Below are positions 1-4,996 of a DNA stretch of 5,813 nucleotides, piece after piece. Position 1 is the stretch's first letter, and every line of letters begins with the position of its first letter. Source of the DNA: Alphaproteobacteria bacterium (lineage in GTDB: Bacteria > Pseudomonadota > Alphaproteobacteria > Micavibrionales > CSBR16-224); the NCBI GenBank assembly GCA_007116755.1, contig SKHU01000018.1, forward strand, positions 1-5,813. Reading direction: 5' to 3'. The notes below the pieces were generated by a model. That model was not told where the DNA came from. It searched no databases and saw nothing but the letters and a program-made list of their open reading frames with translations. The translations under genes were made by a program, and so were the position numbers.

Positions 1-402
1 GTATTCCTTGTCCATCGCCGCGCTGTTGATCATACTACCCGTCACAAGGCGGACATTGTTCAACAACGTTTCATCGGTAATTTGCGGCGCATCGCCGCCG
101 GTTTCAAACGTGCCGTTCTGGAAACGATCCAGCATTTTTTCCACGGTTTCATCCACCCGCGCGCCGGTTTTCTCGTAAAATTCTGGTGCGGAGGCCAGCA
201 CATCATAAGCTTCGGCATAGGCTTTGACCGCCAGCGCCGCTTTCGCGTCGTCGCCGTCATAGGTCTTGATTCTGTCGAGAACGGAGACAAGCTGCTCTTC
301 CGCGGTATAATCGTCTTTGGTGACAAGGGTTTTAACGGCTTTGTCCAGCCTGTTGTAATCCGATTCGGCCGATGCCGGCAGTCGCGTATCCTGAAAATCC
401 AT
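1..402 (-). CDS. Hypothetical protein, N-terminal part (runs off left edge)
   Basis: The frame is open from an ATG at 402 to the window edge, giving 134 visible residues that begin MDFQDTRLPASAESDYNRLD. The gene is incomplete at its C-terminus. The ATG is preceded by AAGAGGG (plus-strand 413-419) with a 10-nt spacer, and a strong promoter lies further upstream at 468-496. The frame stays open upstream to an ATG pair at 478-480, but those codons lie inside the promoter spacer, so 402 is preferred. The visible part is acidic and Ala-rich, looks mostly helical, and has no signal peptide, membrane segment or Cys cluster. I do not recognise the family and assign no function. It is transcribed divergently from the ETF-QO gene. 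Rare stops, a good Shine-Dalgarno and a good promoter make it very likely a real gene. Confidence 0.75.
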   Translation of the reverse strand, partial: MDFQDTRLPASAESDYNRLDKAVKTLVTKDDYTAEEQLVSVLDRIKTYDGDDAKAALAVKAYAEAYDVLASAPEFYEKTGARVDETVEKMLDRFQNGTFETGGDAPQITDETLLNNVRLVTGSMINSAAMDKEY

Positions 403-412
403 AAGACAAACA

Positions 413-419
413 CCCTCTT
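413..419 (-). promoter_or_regulatory. Shine-Dalgarno of the left-edge gene
   Basis: On the minus strand this reads AAGAGGG, a good anti-16S match, and sits 10 nt before the ATG at 402. It decides the start against the in-frame ATGs at 478-480 and a possible GTG at 447. Confidence 0.6.
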
Positions 420-433
420 GTTGCAGCCGCAGC

Positions 434-463
434 TTGAAAAGCGGCACTCCTCCAAAATATATA
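434..463 (+). promoter_or_regulatory. Candidate distal promoter for the ETF-QO gene
   Basis: TTGAAA (434-439) and TATATA (458-463) are separated by 18 bp. If used, transcription would start near 470 and leave a leader of about 140 nt that includes the dyad at 544-563. It would overlap the divergent promoter on the other strand. AT-rich DNA gives such matches easily, so the support is weak. Confidence 0.25.
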
Positions 464-467
464 ACAT

Positions 468-496
468 AATATACCATCATTTCCTATATATGTCAA
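468..496 (-). promoter_or_regulatory. Sigma-70-type promoter for the left-edge gene
   Basis: On the minus strand there is a perfect -35 box TTGACA (plus-strand 491-496), a 17-bp spacer (474-490) and a -10 box TATATT (468-473) that matches 5 of 6 consensus bases. Transcription would start near 460, leaving a leader of roughly 60 nt before the ATG at 402. This is the best promoter match in the window. It lies in an AT-rich patch that could also serve the divergent gene. Confidence 0.65.
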
Positions 497-514
497 ACGC
501 GAAGGTTGCGCCGT

Positions 515-544
515 CTTGCCATTCGGCTGTGCAAAACGTAAACT
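515..544 (+). promoter_or_regulatory. Candidate proximal promoter for the ETF-QO gene
   Basis: TTGCCA (515-520, 5 of 6 consensus) is followed after 18 bp by TAAACT (539-544, 4 of 6). The predicted start near 551 would fall inside the dyad at 544-563, where a repressor site would be expected. This is an alternative to the candidate at 434-463, and neither is strong. Confidence 0.3.
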
Positions 545-563
545 GTTCCGGCGCAACGGAACA
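544..563. promoter_or_regulatory. 20-bp dyad, possible operator or leader hairpin
   Basis: TGTTCCG (544-550) and CGGAACA (557-563) form a perfect 7-bp inverted repeat around a 6-bp centre, 46 bp before the ATG of the ETF-QO gene. As DNA it has the size of a dimeric repressor site. As RNA it would form a short hairpin with a 6-nt loop. No T-tract follows, so it is not a terminator. I cannot name a matching regulator. Confidence 0.35.
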
Positions 564-584
564 CGAAAACGGCACACGAAAACG
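561..584 (+). repeat. Short direct repeat upstream of ETF-QO
   Basis: ACACGAAAACG occurs at 561-571 and again at 574-584, a 13-bp period, and the first copy overlaps the right arm of the dyad. It may be a slippage duplication or a two-copy protein site. It is too short to judge alone. Confidence 0.4.
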
Positions 585-609
585 CAACACCGCCAAACGG
601 GGAAATTTT

Positions 610-2289
610 ATGACCGAGGAAGCAGAAGCAGCAGCAGAAGAAGAAACGCAGCGCGACAGCATGGAATATGATGTCGTTATTGTCGGGGCGGGGCCGTCGG
701 GTCTGTCCTGCGCCATCCGCCTGAAACAGCTTGCCGAACAGGACGGAAAAGAAATCAGCGTCTGTGTGCTGGAAAAAGCCTCTGCGGTCGGTGATCATCT
801 TTTATCGGGGGCGGTGATCGAAACCCGCGCGCTGGACGAGCTGATTCCCGATTGGGCGGAAAAAGACGCGCCGCTGAAAACCGCGGCAACAAAGGAGAAA
901 TTCCTGTTTTTGACGGAGAAAAGAGCCGTTCCGCTGCCCGTGCCGCCGCAGATGAAACCGCCGAAAGGCAAAAAGAATTACATTATCAGCCTGTCGGAAT
1001 TCGGGCGCTGGCTGGCTGAGCAGGCCGAGGCGCTGGGCGTGGAAATCTATCCCGGCTTTGCCGCCAGCGAAGTGCTGTATCACGCGGACGGCAGCGTCAA
1101 GGGCGTGGCGAGGGGGGGTATGGGCGTTGCCAGAGACGGCACGAAAAAAGACAGCTATACGCCCGGTATGGAGCTGCACGCACGCCAGACCGTATTTTCC
1201 GAGGGCTGCCGCGGCTCGCTGACCAAACTGCTGTTTGAAAAATTTGACTTGCGCCGCGACTGCGATGTGCAGACCTACGGTATCGGCATCAAGGAAGTCT
1301 GGGAAGTGCCGGAGGAAAAACACGAGGAAGGGCTGGTCGTGCATACGATCGGCTGGCCGATGGACAGAAAAACCTATGGCGGATCGTGGATGTATCATCT
1401 CTACGGCAACCGCATCTCCGTCGGGTTTGTCATCGGGCTGGACTACGAAAATCCGCATCTTTCGCCCTATGACGAGATGCAGCGTTTCAAGCACCATCCC
1501 GCGATTGCAAAATATCTTGAAGGCGGCAAACGCATTGAATACGGCGCGCGCGCTTTGTCGGAAGGCGGCTGGCAGTCGATCCCGAAACTGTCTTTTCCGG
1601 GCGGCGTGCTGATCGGCGATACGGCGGGTTTTCTCAACGTGCCGAAAATCAAGGGCACGCATACGGCGATGAAATCGGGCATGGTTGCTGCCGAGGCGCT
1701 TTACGTACATCTGGCCGCCGAAACGCCGCCCGAAAATAATGAATGCACGGCTTATTCCGAAATGCTGAAACAAAGCTGGGTGGAAAAGGAACTTTATGCG
1801 GTGCGCAATATCCGCCCCGGCTTTCATAAAGGGTTATGGGCGGGGCTGGTGCGTGCCGCGCTGGAGACCGTTACATTCGGAAAGCTGCCCTTTACGCTGC
1901 GCCACAAGCGCGGCGATCACGAAACGCTGAAAAAAGCCGCCGACGCGCCGAAAATCGCCTATCCCAAACCGGACGGCGTGCTGAGTTTCGACAAAATGTC
2001 TTCGGTGTTTCTCTCCGGCACGACGCATGAGGAAGACCAGCCCGTGCATCTCAAGCTGAAAGACCCGTCTGTTGCCGTTGATTATAATCTCAAGGAATTT
2101 GACGCGCCCGAGCAGCGCTATTGCCCCGCCGGTGTTTACGAGATTGTCGAGGAAAACGGCGTACCGCGCCTGCAGATCAATGCGCAGAACTGCGTGCATT
2201 GCAAAACCTGCGACATCAAGGACCCCAAACAGAATATCGACTGGGTTCCCCCCGAAGGCAGCGGCGGCCCGAAATACGCCAATATGTAA
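610..2289 (+). CDS. etf-QO: Electron transfer flavoprotein-ubiquinone oxidoreductase
   Basis: This 559-residue enzyme takes electrons from reduced electron transfer flavoprotein, which collects them from acyl-CoA and other dehydrogenases, and passes them to ubiquinone at the membrane. The FAD-binding GxGxxG motif is GAGPSG at residues 26-31, followed by the family segment HLLSGAVIE (63-71). The second FAD/quinone region GDTAGFLNVPKIKGTH spans 336-351. A C-terminal ferredoxin-like domain carries the 4Fe-4S ligands Cys505, Cys528, Cys531 and Cys534 (CPAGVYE and CVHCKTC). The length is normal for the family. The ATG at 610 is chosen because GGGGA lies 6 nt upstream and an acidic N-terminus ending just before MEYDVVIVGAGPSG is typical. 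Met18 (661) has no Shine-Dalgarno. The frame is open back to 82, but that part overlaps the divergent gene and lacks family similarity. No etfA or etfB is in the window. Confidence 0.96.
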   Translation: MTEEAEAAAEEETQRDSMEYDVVIVGAGPSGLSCAIRLKQLAEQDGKEISVCVLEKASAVGDHLLSGAVIETRALDELIPDWAEKDAPLKTAATKEKFLFLTEKRAVPLPVPPQMKPPKGKKNYIISLSEFGRWLAEQAEALGVEIYPGFAASEVLYHADGSVKGVARGGMGVARDGTKKDSYTPGMELHARQTVFSEGCRGSLTKLLFEKFDLRRDCDVQTYGIGIKEVWEVPEEKHEEGLVVHTIGWPMDRKTYGGSWMYHLYGNRISVGFVIGLDYENPHLSPYDEMQRFKHHPAIAKYLEGGKRIEYGARALSEGGWQSIPKLSFPGGVLIGDTAGFLNVPKIKGTHTAMKSGMVAAEALYVHLAAETPPENNECTAYSEMLKQSWVEKELYAVRNIRPGFHKGLWAGLVRAALETVTFGKLPFTLRHKRGDHETLKKAADAPKIAYPKPDGVLSFDKMSSVFLSGTTHEEDQPVHLKLKDPSVAVDYNLKEFDAPEQRYCPAGVYEIVEENGVPRLQINAQNCVHCKTCDIKDPKQNIDWVPPEGSGGPKYANM

Positions 2290-2312
2290 GCCGACAAAAT
2301 AAGACAAAAAAC

Positions 2313-2390
2313 GTCATTCTGACCCCTGCGAAAGCAGGGGGAATCTCCCGCCCCTCAAACAGATCCTTCGCCTTACAGGCTCAGGATGAC
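2313..2390. repeat. Palindromic element A (REP-like, nested hairpins)
   Basis: The ends GTCATTCTGA (2313-2322) and TCAGGATGAC (2381-2390) are inverted repeats, matching at 9 of 10 positions with a G-T wobble at the tenth. A second inner pair is GAATCT (2341-2346) with AGATCC (2361-2366). The left arm contains a perfect hairpin CCCCTGC-GAAA-GCAGGGG (2323-2340), and the right arm a small one, GCC-TTACA-GGC (2370-2380). The whole unit can fold as a stem with side hairpins. From memory, the end sequences resemble a dispersed intergenic repeat seen in many bacterial genomes; that was not checked. It starts 24 bp after the ETF-QO stop codon. Confidence 0.7.
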
Positions 2391-2421
2391 AGGAAGGGGG
2401 AGAGATACGGGTTTTATCATT

Positions 2422-2454
2422 GTCATTCCCCGTCATTCCTGCTTCGCGCGGAAG
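2422..2454. repeat. Relic half-element with doubled GTCATTCC
   Basis: GTCATTCC occurs at 2422-2429 and again at 2432-2439, a 10-bp tandem. It is followed by the small hairpin CTTC-GCGCG-GAAG (2442-2454). The GTCATT start is shared with elements A and B, but no matching right end follows before element B begins. This looks like a truncated copy of a similar repeat, perhaps broken when its neighbour inserted. Confidence 0.4.
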
Positions 2455-2458
2455 AAAA

Positions 2459-2551
2459 GTCATTGCGAGGAGCGACAGCGACGTGGCAATCCAGAGTCCT
2501 CCCCTTTTTTTCTGGATTGCTTCGCATTCCTTCCGGAATACTCGCAATGAC
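2459..2551. repeat. Palindromic element B (REP-like, nested hairpins)
   Basis: The ends GTCATTGCGAG (2459-2469) and CTCGCAATGAC (2541-2551) are a perfect 11-bp inverted repeat. Inside, GCAATCCAGA (2486-2495) and TCTGGATTGC (2511-2520) form a perfect 10-bp inverted repeat around a 15-nt loop. The right arm holds a further hairpin, ATTCC-TTCC-GGAAT (2526-2539); the left arm insert (2470-2485) is GC-rich. The architecture is the same as in element A, with different sequence apart from the shared GTCATT ends. A loop T-tract (2505-2511) lies inside the stem and does not make a terminator. I recall similar sequences as common dispersed repeats, unverified here. Confidence 0.75.
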
Positions 2552-2602
2552 GGAAAAGGTAACTCTGCGCTCTCTTAAGCCTCTGCGGTTTAAAATTAAA
2601 TC

Positions 2603-2656
2603 TCCCTCATCCCGTCCCTCTCCCGCGCGGGGGAGAGGGGGAATTGGGGAAAGAGG
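2603..2656. repeat. Palindromic element C (CCCTCTCCC/GGGAGAGGG)
   Basis: CCCTCTCCC (2616-2624) and GGGAGAGGG (2631-2639) form a perfect 9-bp inverted repeat around GCGCGG. The pyrimidine-rich left flank (CTCCCTCATCCC, 2603-2614) faces a purine-rich right flank (2640-2656) that could extend the stem imperfectly. It is unrelated in sequence to elements A and B and is probably another dispersed palindrome family. No T-tract follows directly, so a terminator role is not supported. Confidence 0.6.
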
Positions 2657-2698
2657 CGTTATATAAGAGTTTTTCTTTTCCCGCGGCGGTTTTTGTGC

Positions 2699-2707
2699 TG
2701 ATATAAA
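2699..2707 (+). promoter_or_regulatory. Extended -10 promoter candidate for the receiver gene
   Basis: TG (2699-2700), one base, then TATAAA (2702-2707) fits an extended -10 element. No good -35 box lies 16-18 bp upstream. Transcription would start near 2713 and give a U-rich leader of about 38 nt. It would drive both the receiver/GGDEF-like gene and pmbA. Confidence 0.4.
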
Positions 2708-2732
2708 CGGGCATATTTTTTTGATTTTTTTT

Positions 2733-2741
2733 AAGGGGGAG
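2733..2741 (+). promoter_or_regulatory. Strong Shine-Dalgarno fixing the start at 2751
   Basis: AAGGGGGAG ends 9 nt before the ATG at 2751. It rules out the in-frame TTG at 2721, which lies upstream of it. The site directly follows two T-runs (2716-2722 and 2725-2732), so the leader should be unstructured. Confidence 0.65.
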
Positions 2742-2750
2742 TCTTGTTTT

Positions 2751-3608
2751 ATGCGCATTATGATTATCGACCGCGACCCGCTATCCATCAAGCTGATGAC
2801 CTCCAAACTCACGCAGGCCGGACACGAAGTGCAGCACGATGACAGCAAGCAGCGCGGCGTCAAAGCCGCGATGGAGGGGAAATTCGACTGTATTTTTGTC
2901 GATCCCGCGCCGCTGACCGATGTGCGCCCCGTGGTGCTGGAAATCTGGCGGGCGCTGGACAAGGATCAGGATCGCCCCTATGTCGTGATGCTGTCAAAAA
3001 ACGCCAAACGCGAGGATGCCATCTCCCGCGGCTGCAACGATCTGCTCCTGAAGCCGCTGGATCACGAGGCGCTGGAAACGGTGATGGGGAATGCCGCGCG
3101 GCTCAACGCCTATTGCGAAACTTTCCGCGAAAAGGAAAACGTGCTGACACCCGACAGCGCGCTGGGCGTGCTGGGAAAAAAAGCGTTCCAGCAACTGTTT
3201 CTGGCCTCGATCGACCGCGGATTCCGCTACGGCGAGCGCAACTGCGTCCTGTTCATCAAAATCAAGAATTTTGATGATATCCTGAAAAACAGCGGCAAAG
3301 ACGCGGCGCTGGAAGCACTGGACAAGCTGGCCGACAAAATCTCGTGGATCCGGCGGCAAAGCGATGTTGTCGGCCATATTGCCACCGATAGTTTCGGCAT
3401 TTTGCTGCAGCGTCCGCTGTATGAAACGGAAGTGTTCGACGCGTTTTCGCGCTTTCGGGAAAAAATCGGCGAATTCACTGCGACATTGCCGGATGACCGC
3501 AAGCTTGATATCGGTCTTTCGGTGATTGAAATGCCTTACGGCGCGCTGGTCTGTCAGGACGGCGACACGCGCTTTGGCAAAAGAGAAAACAAAAGCGAAA
3601 GCGCATAA
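2751..3608 (+). CDS. Response-regulator receiver with degenerate GGDEF-like domain
   Basis: The protein has 285 residues. Residues 1-118 form a complete receiver domain: acidic pair Asp7/Asp9, phospho-acceptor Asp51 (CIFVDPAP), switch Ser82 (VVMLSKNAKRE) and the conserved Lys101-Pro102. It should therefore be phosphorylatable by a histidine kinase. After a linker, residues about 136-262 have the layout of a GGDEF domain, but the signature is ATDSF (211-215) instead of GGDEF. The usual metal-binding LDID position reads FIKIKNF, and the C-terminal helix is short. Diguanylate cyclase activity is therefore unlikely; a binding or output role is inferred. An alternative reading is a receiver with an unrelated output domain. 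No membrane segment is seen. pmbA starts 20 bp downstream, suggesting co-transcription. No partner kinase is in the window. Confidence 0.85.
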   Translation: MRIMIIDRDPLSIKLMTSKLTQAGHEVQHDDSKQRGVKAAMEGKFDCIFVDPAPLTDVRPVVLEIWRALDKDQDRPYVVMLSKNAKREDAISRGCNDLLLKPLDHEALETVMGNAARLNAYCETFREKENVLTPDSALGVLGKKAFQQLFLASIDRGFRYGERNCVLFIKIKNFDDILKNSGKDAALEALDKLADKISWIRRQSDVVGHIATDSFGILLQRPLYETEVFDAFSRFREKIGEFTATLPDDRKLDIGLSVIEMPYGALVCQDGDTRFGKRENKSESA

Positions 3609-3628
3609 ATATAAAACAGGGACATAAA

Positions 3629-4975
3629 ATGGAAAAAGACAGGCTGGAGAGCATTTTAAAACAGGCATTGGCCGCAGGCGCGGACAGTGCGGATATTCTG
3701 CTGATGCACAGCATCTCCACAGAGGCGGGGGTGCGGCTGGGGCGGACAGAATCGCTGGAACGCTCGCAATCTCTGGAAATGGGGCTGCGCGTTTTCAAAG
3801 GCGGGCGGCAGGCGATTGTTTCCAGCAATGATCTGTCCGATACGGCTGTCGAGCAGGCGGTCGGCCGCGCCGTTTCCATGGTCGCACATATTCCCGAAGA
3901 CGAGTTTTGCGGCATCGCCGAAGAAGGGCTGTATGCGCAGCACTGGGAAGAACGGCTGGACGGGCTGGATACCGAGGATAAAAAACATGCCGATCTTGCC
4001 CCAGATCTTTTGCTGGAGCGCGCCTTGCAGGCGGAAGCCGCGGCGCTGGATGTCAAAGGCATCGAAAATTCCGAAGGCGCAGAGTTCGGCTGGAGCCGCA
4101 GCGCCTATACCTATCTGACCAGCACCGGATTTTGCGGCGCATATACCCGCACGGGCGGCTCGGTCTTCGTGGCCGTACTGGCCGGAAAAGGAACGGAAAT
4201 GGAGCGCGATTACGCCACGCAATATGCCTGCCATTGGGAGGATTTTGAACAGCCGGAGGAAACCGGCCGCCGCGCGGCGCAGCGCACGCTGAAACGTCTG
4301 AACCCGAAAAAAATCTCCACCGCCGCCATGCCGGTCGTGTTTGACCCGCGCGTATCCGCATCGCTGCTGCGCCATCTTTCCGGCGCGATCTCGGGCGCAT
4401 CGGTTGCACGCGGCACATCATTTCTGAAAAACGAAATGGGCAAAAAAATATTCGCAGACGGTGTGACGATCATCGACGATCCGCTGCGGCGGCGCGGCCT
4501 GTCTTCCCAGCCGTTTGACGATGAAGGCGTTGCTTGCGAAAAGCTCGCATTGGTGAAAGACGGCGTATTGCAACACTGGCTGCTGGATTTGCGCAGTGCG
4601 CGGCAGCTTGATCTTGTTACCAACGGGCGCGCCGCGCGCGGGCTTTCTTCCCCGTCTTCGCCCTCGGCAACCAATTTGTCGCTGCAAAACGGAAAAGACA
4701 CGCCCGAAGCGCTGATCGGCGACATCAAAAACGGTCTTTACGTGACGGAGCTGATGGGGCACGGCATCAATATGGTCACGGGCGATTACAGCCGCGGCGC
4801 GTTCGGTTTTCTGATCGAAAATGGCGAGATCACCTCCCCCGTCAGCGAGATCACGATTGCCGGCAATCTGAAAGATATGTGGCTGAATCTGACACCGGCC
4901 AACGACCTGCGCTACCGCTACGGCACCGACGCCCCGACCCTGCTGATCAACGGCATGACCGTCGCGGGGAACTGA
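3629..4975 (+). CDS. pmbA: PmbA/TldE-type metalloprotease subunit
   Basis: This 448-residue protein matches the TldD/PmbA family, whose TldD-TldE pair is a cytosolic protease known for trimming leader peptides and unfolded peptides, for example in microcin B17 maturation and CcdA turnover. The layout is an N-terminal domain (about 15-85), a middle domain (about 110-215) with TSTGFCGAY, and the C-terminal domain from about 228. That last domain starts near VVFDPR (236-241) and includes VTELMGHGINMVTGDYSRG (372-390) and the closing EITIAGNLKDM segment. The HExxxH zinc motif of TldD is absent, which identifies it as the PmbA/TldE partner and not TldD. The length is normal. The ATG at 3629 has a modest AGGGA 6-7 nt upstream. 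No tldD gene is in the window, so the partner must be elsewhere. It is probably transcribed with the upstream receiver gene. Confidence 0.94.
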   Translation: MEKDRLESILKQALAAGADSADILLMHSISTEAGVRLGRTESLERSQSLEMGLRVFKGGRQAIVSSNDLSDTAVEQAVGRAVSMVAHIPEDEFCGIAEEGLYAQHWEERLDGLDTEDKKHADLAPDLLLERALQAEAAALDVKGIENSEGAEFGWSRSAYTYLTSTGFCGAYTRTGGSVFVAVLAGKGTEMERDYATQYACHWEDFEQPEETGRRAAQRTLKRLNPKKISTAAMPVVFDPRVSASLLRHLSGAISGASVARGTSFLKNEMGKKIFADGVTIIDDPLRRRGLSSQPFDDEGVACEKLALVKDGVLQHWLLDLRSARQLDLVTNGRAARGLSSPSSPSATNLSLQNGKDTPEALIGDIKNGLYVTELMGHGINMVTGDYSRGAFGFLIENGEITSPVSEITIAGNLKDMWLNLTPANDLRYRYGTDAPTLLINGMTVAGN

Positions 4976-4996
4976 CCGCAGGCGGTTTTATTTTTT
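4975..4996 (+). terminator. Probable rho-independent terminator after pmbA
   Basis: ACCGC (4975-4979) and GCGGT (4982-4986) can pair, best as a 4-bp stem with loop CAGG, followed directly by TTTTATTTTTT (4986-4996). The stem is short, but the U-tract is good. It begins at the last base of the pmbA stop codon. The tail overlaps the asd stop codon and final Lys codons on the other strand. In the asd direction no U-tract follows the stem, so it would act only on pmbA transcription. Confidence 0.5.

Larger units (their letters stand above)
2290..2750. other. 461-bp intergenic gap filled with palindromic repeats
   Basis: No convincing gene lies here. The frames that stay open across it are continuations of shadow frames and cross the palindromes. 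The gap contains three distinct palindromic elements (2313-2390, 2459-2551, 2603-2656), a half-element relic between the first two, and the promoter and leader of the next gene from about 2699. No canonical rho-independent terminator for the ETF-QO gene is visible; the hairpin at 2323-2340 has no U-tract. Confidence 0.8.

Noticed and set aside
60..467. Minus-strand 135-residue frame rich in Arg, Pro and Trp
   Set aside because: It is a shadow of the real minus-strand gene at 1-402, out of frame with it, with an unnatural composition and no ribosome site.
82..609. Upstream in-frame extension of the ETF-QO reading frame (would give 735 residues)
   Set aside because: It overlaps the minus-strand gene and both promoter regions, has no family similarity, and family members start close to the FAD motif as the ATG at 610 does.
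661..663. Alternative ETF-QO start at Met18
   Set aside because: It has no Shine-Dalgarno, whereas the ATG at 610 has GGGGA 6 nt upstream and an acidic N-terminus of the usual length.
802..1827. Long minus-strand frame (341 residues) inside the ETF-QO gene
   Set aside because: It is antisense to a clear conserved gene; its His/Arg/Phe-rich composition is typical of GC-rich shadow frames.
2313..2390. Element A as the ETF-QO transcription terminator
   Set aside because: The hairpins are strong, but no run of T's follows, so an intrinsic terminator is not supported.
2422..2551. CRISPR-like array from the repeated GTCATT units
   Set aside because: The units are not evenly spaced, differ in sequence after the first bases and are parts of inverted, not direct, repeats.
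2121..2666. Plus-strand frame spanning the ETF-QO end and the intergenic palindromes
   Set aside because: Its first part is an out-of-frame copy of the ferredoxin domain and its rest translates the palindromic repeats; there is no ribosome site.
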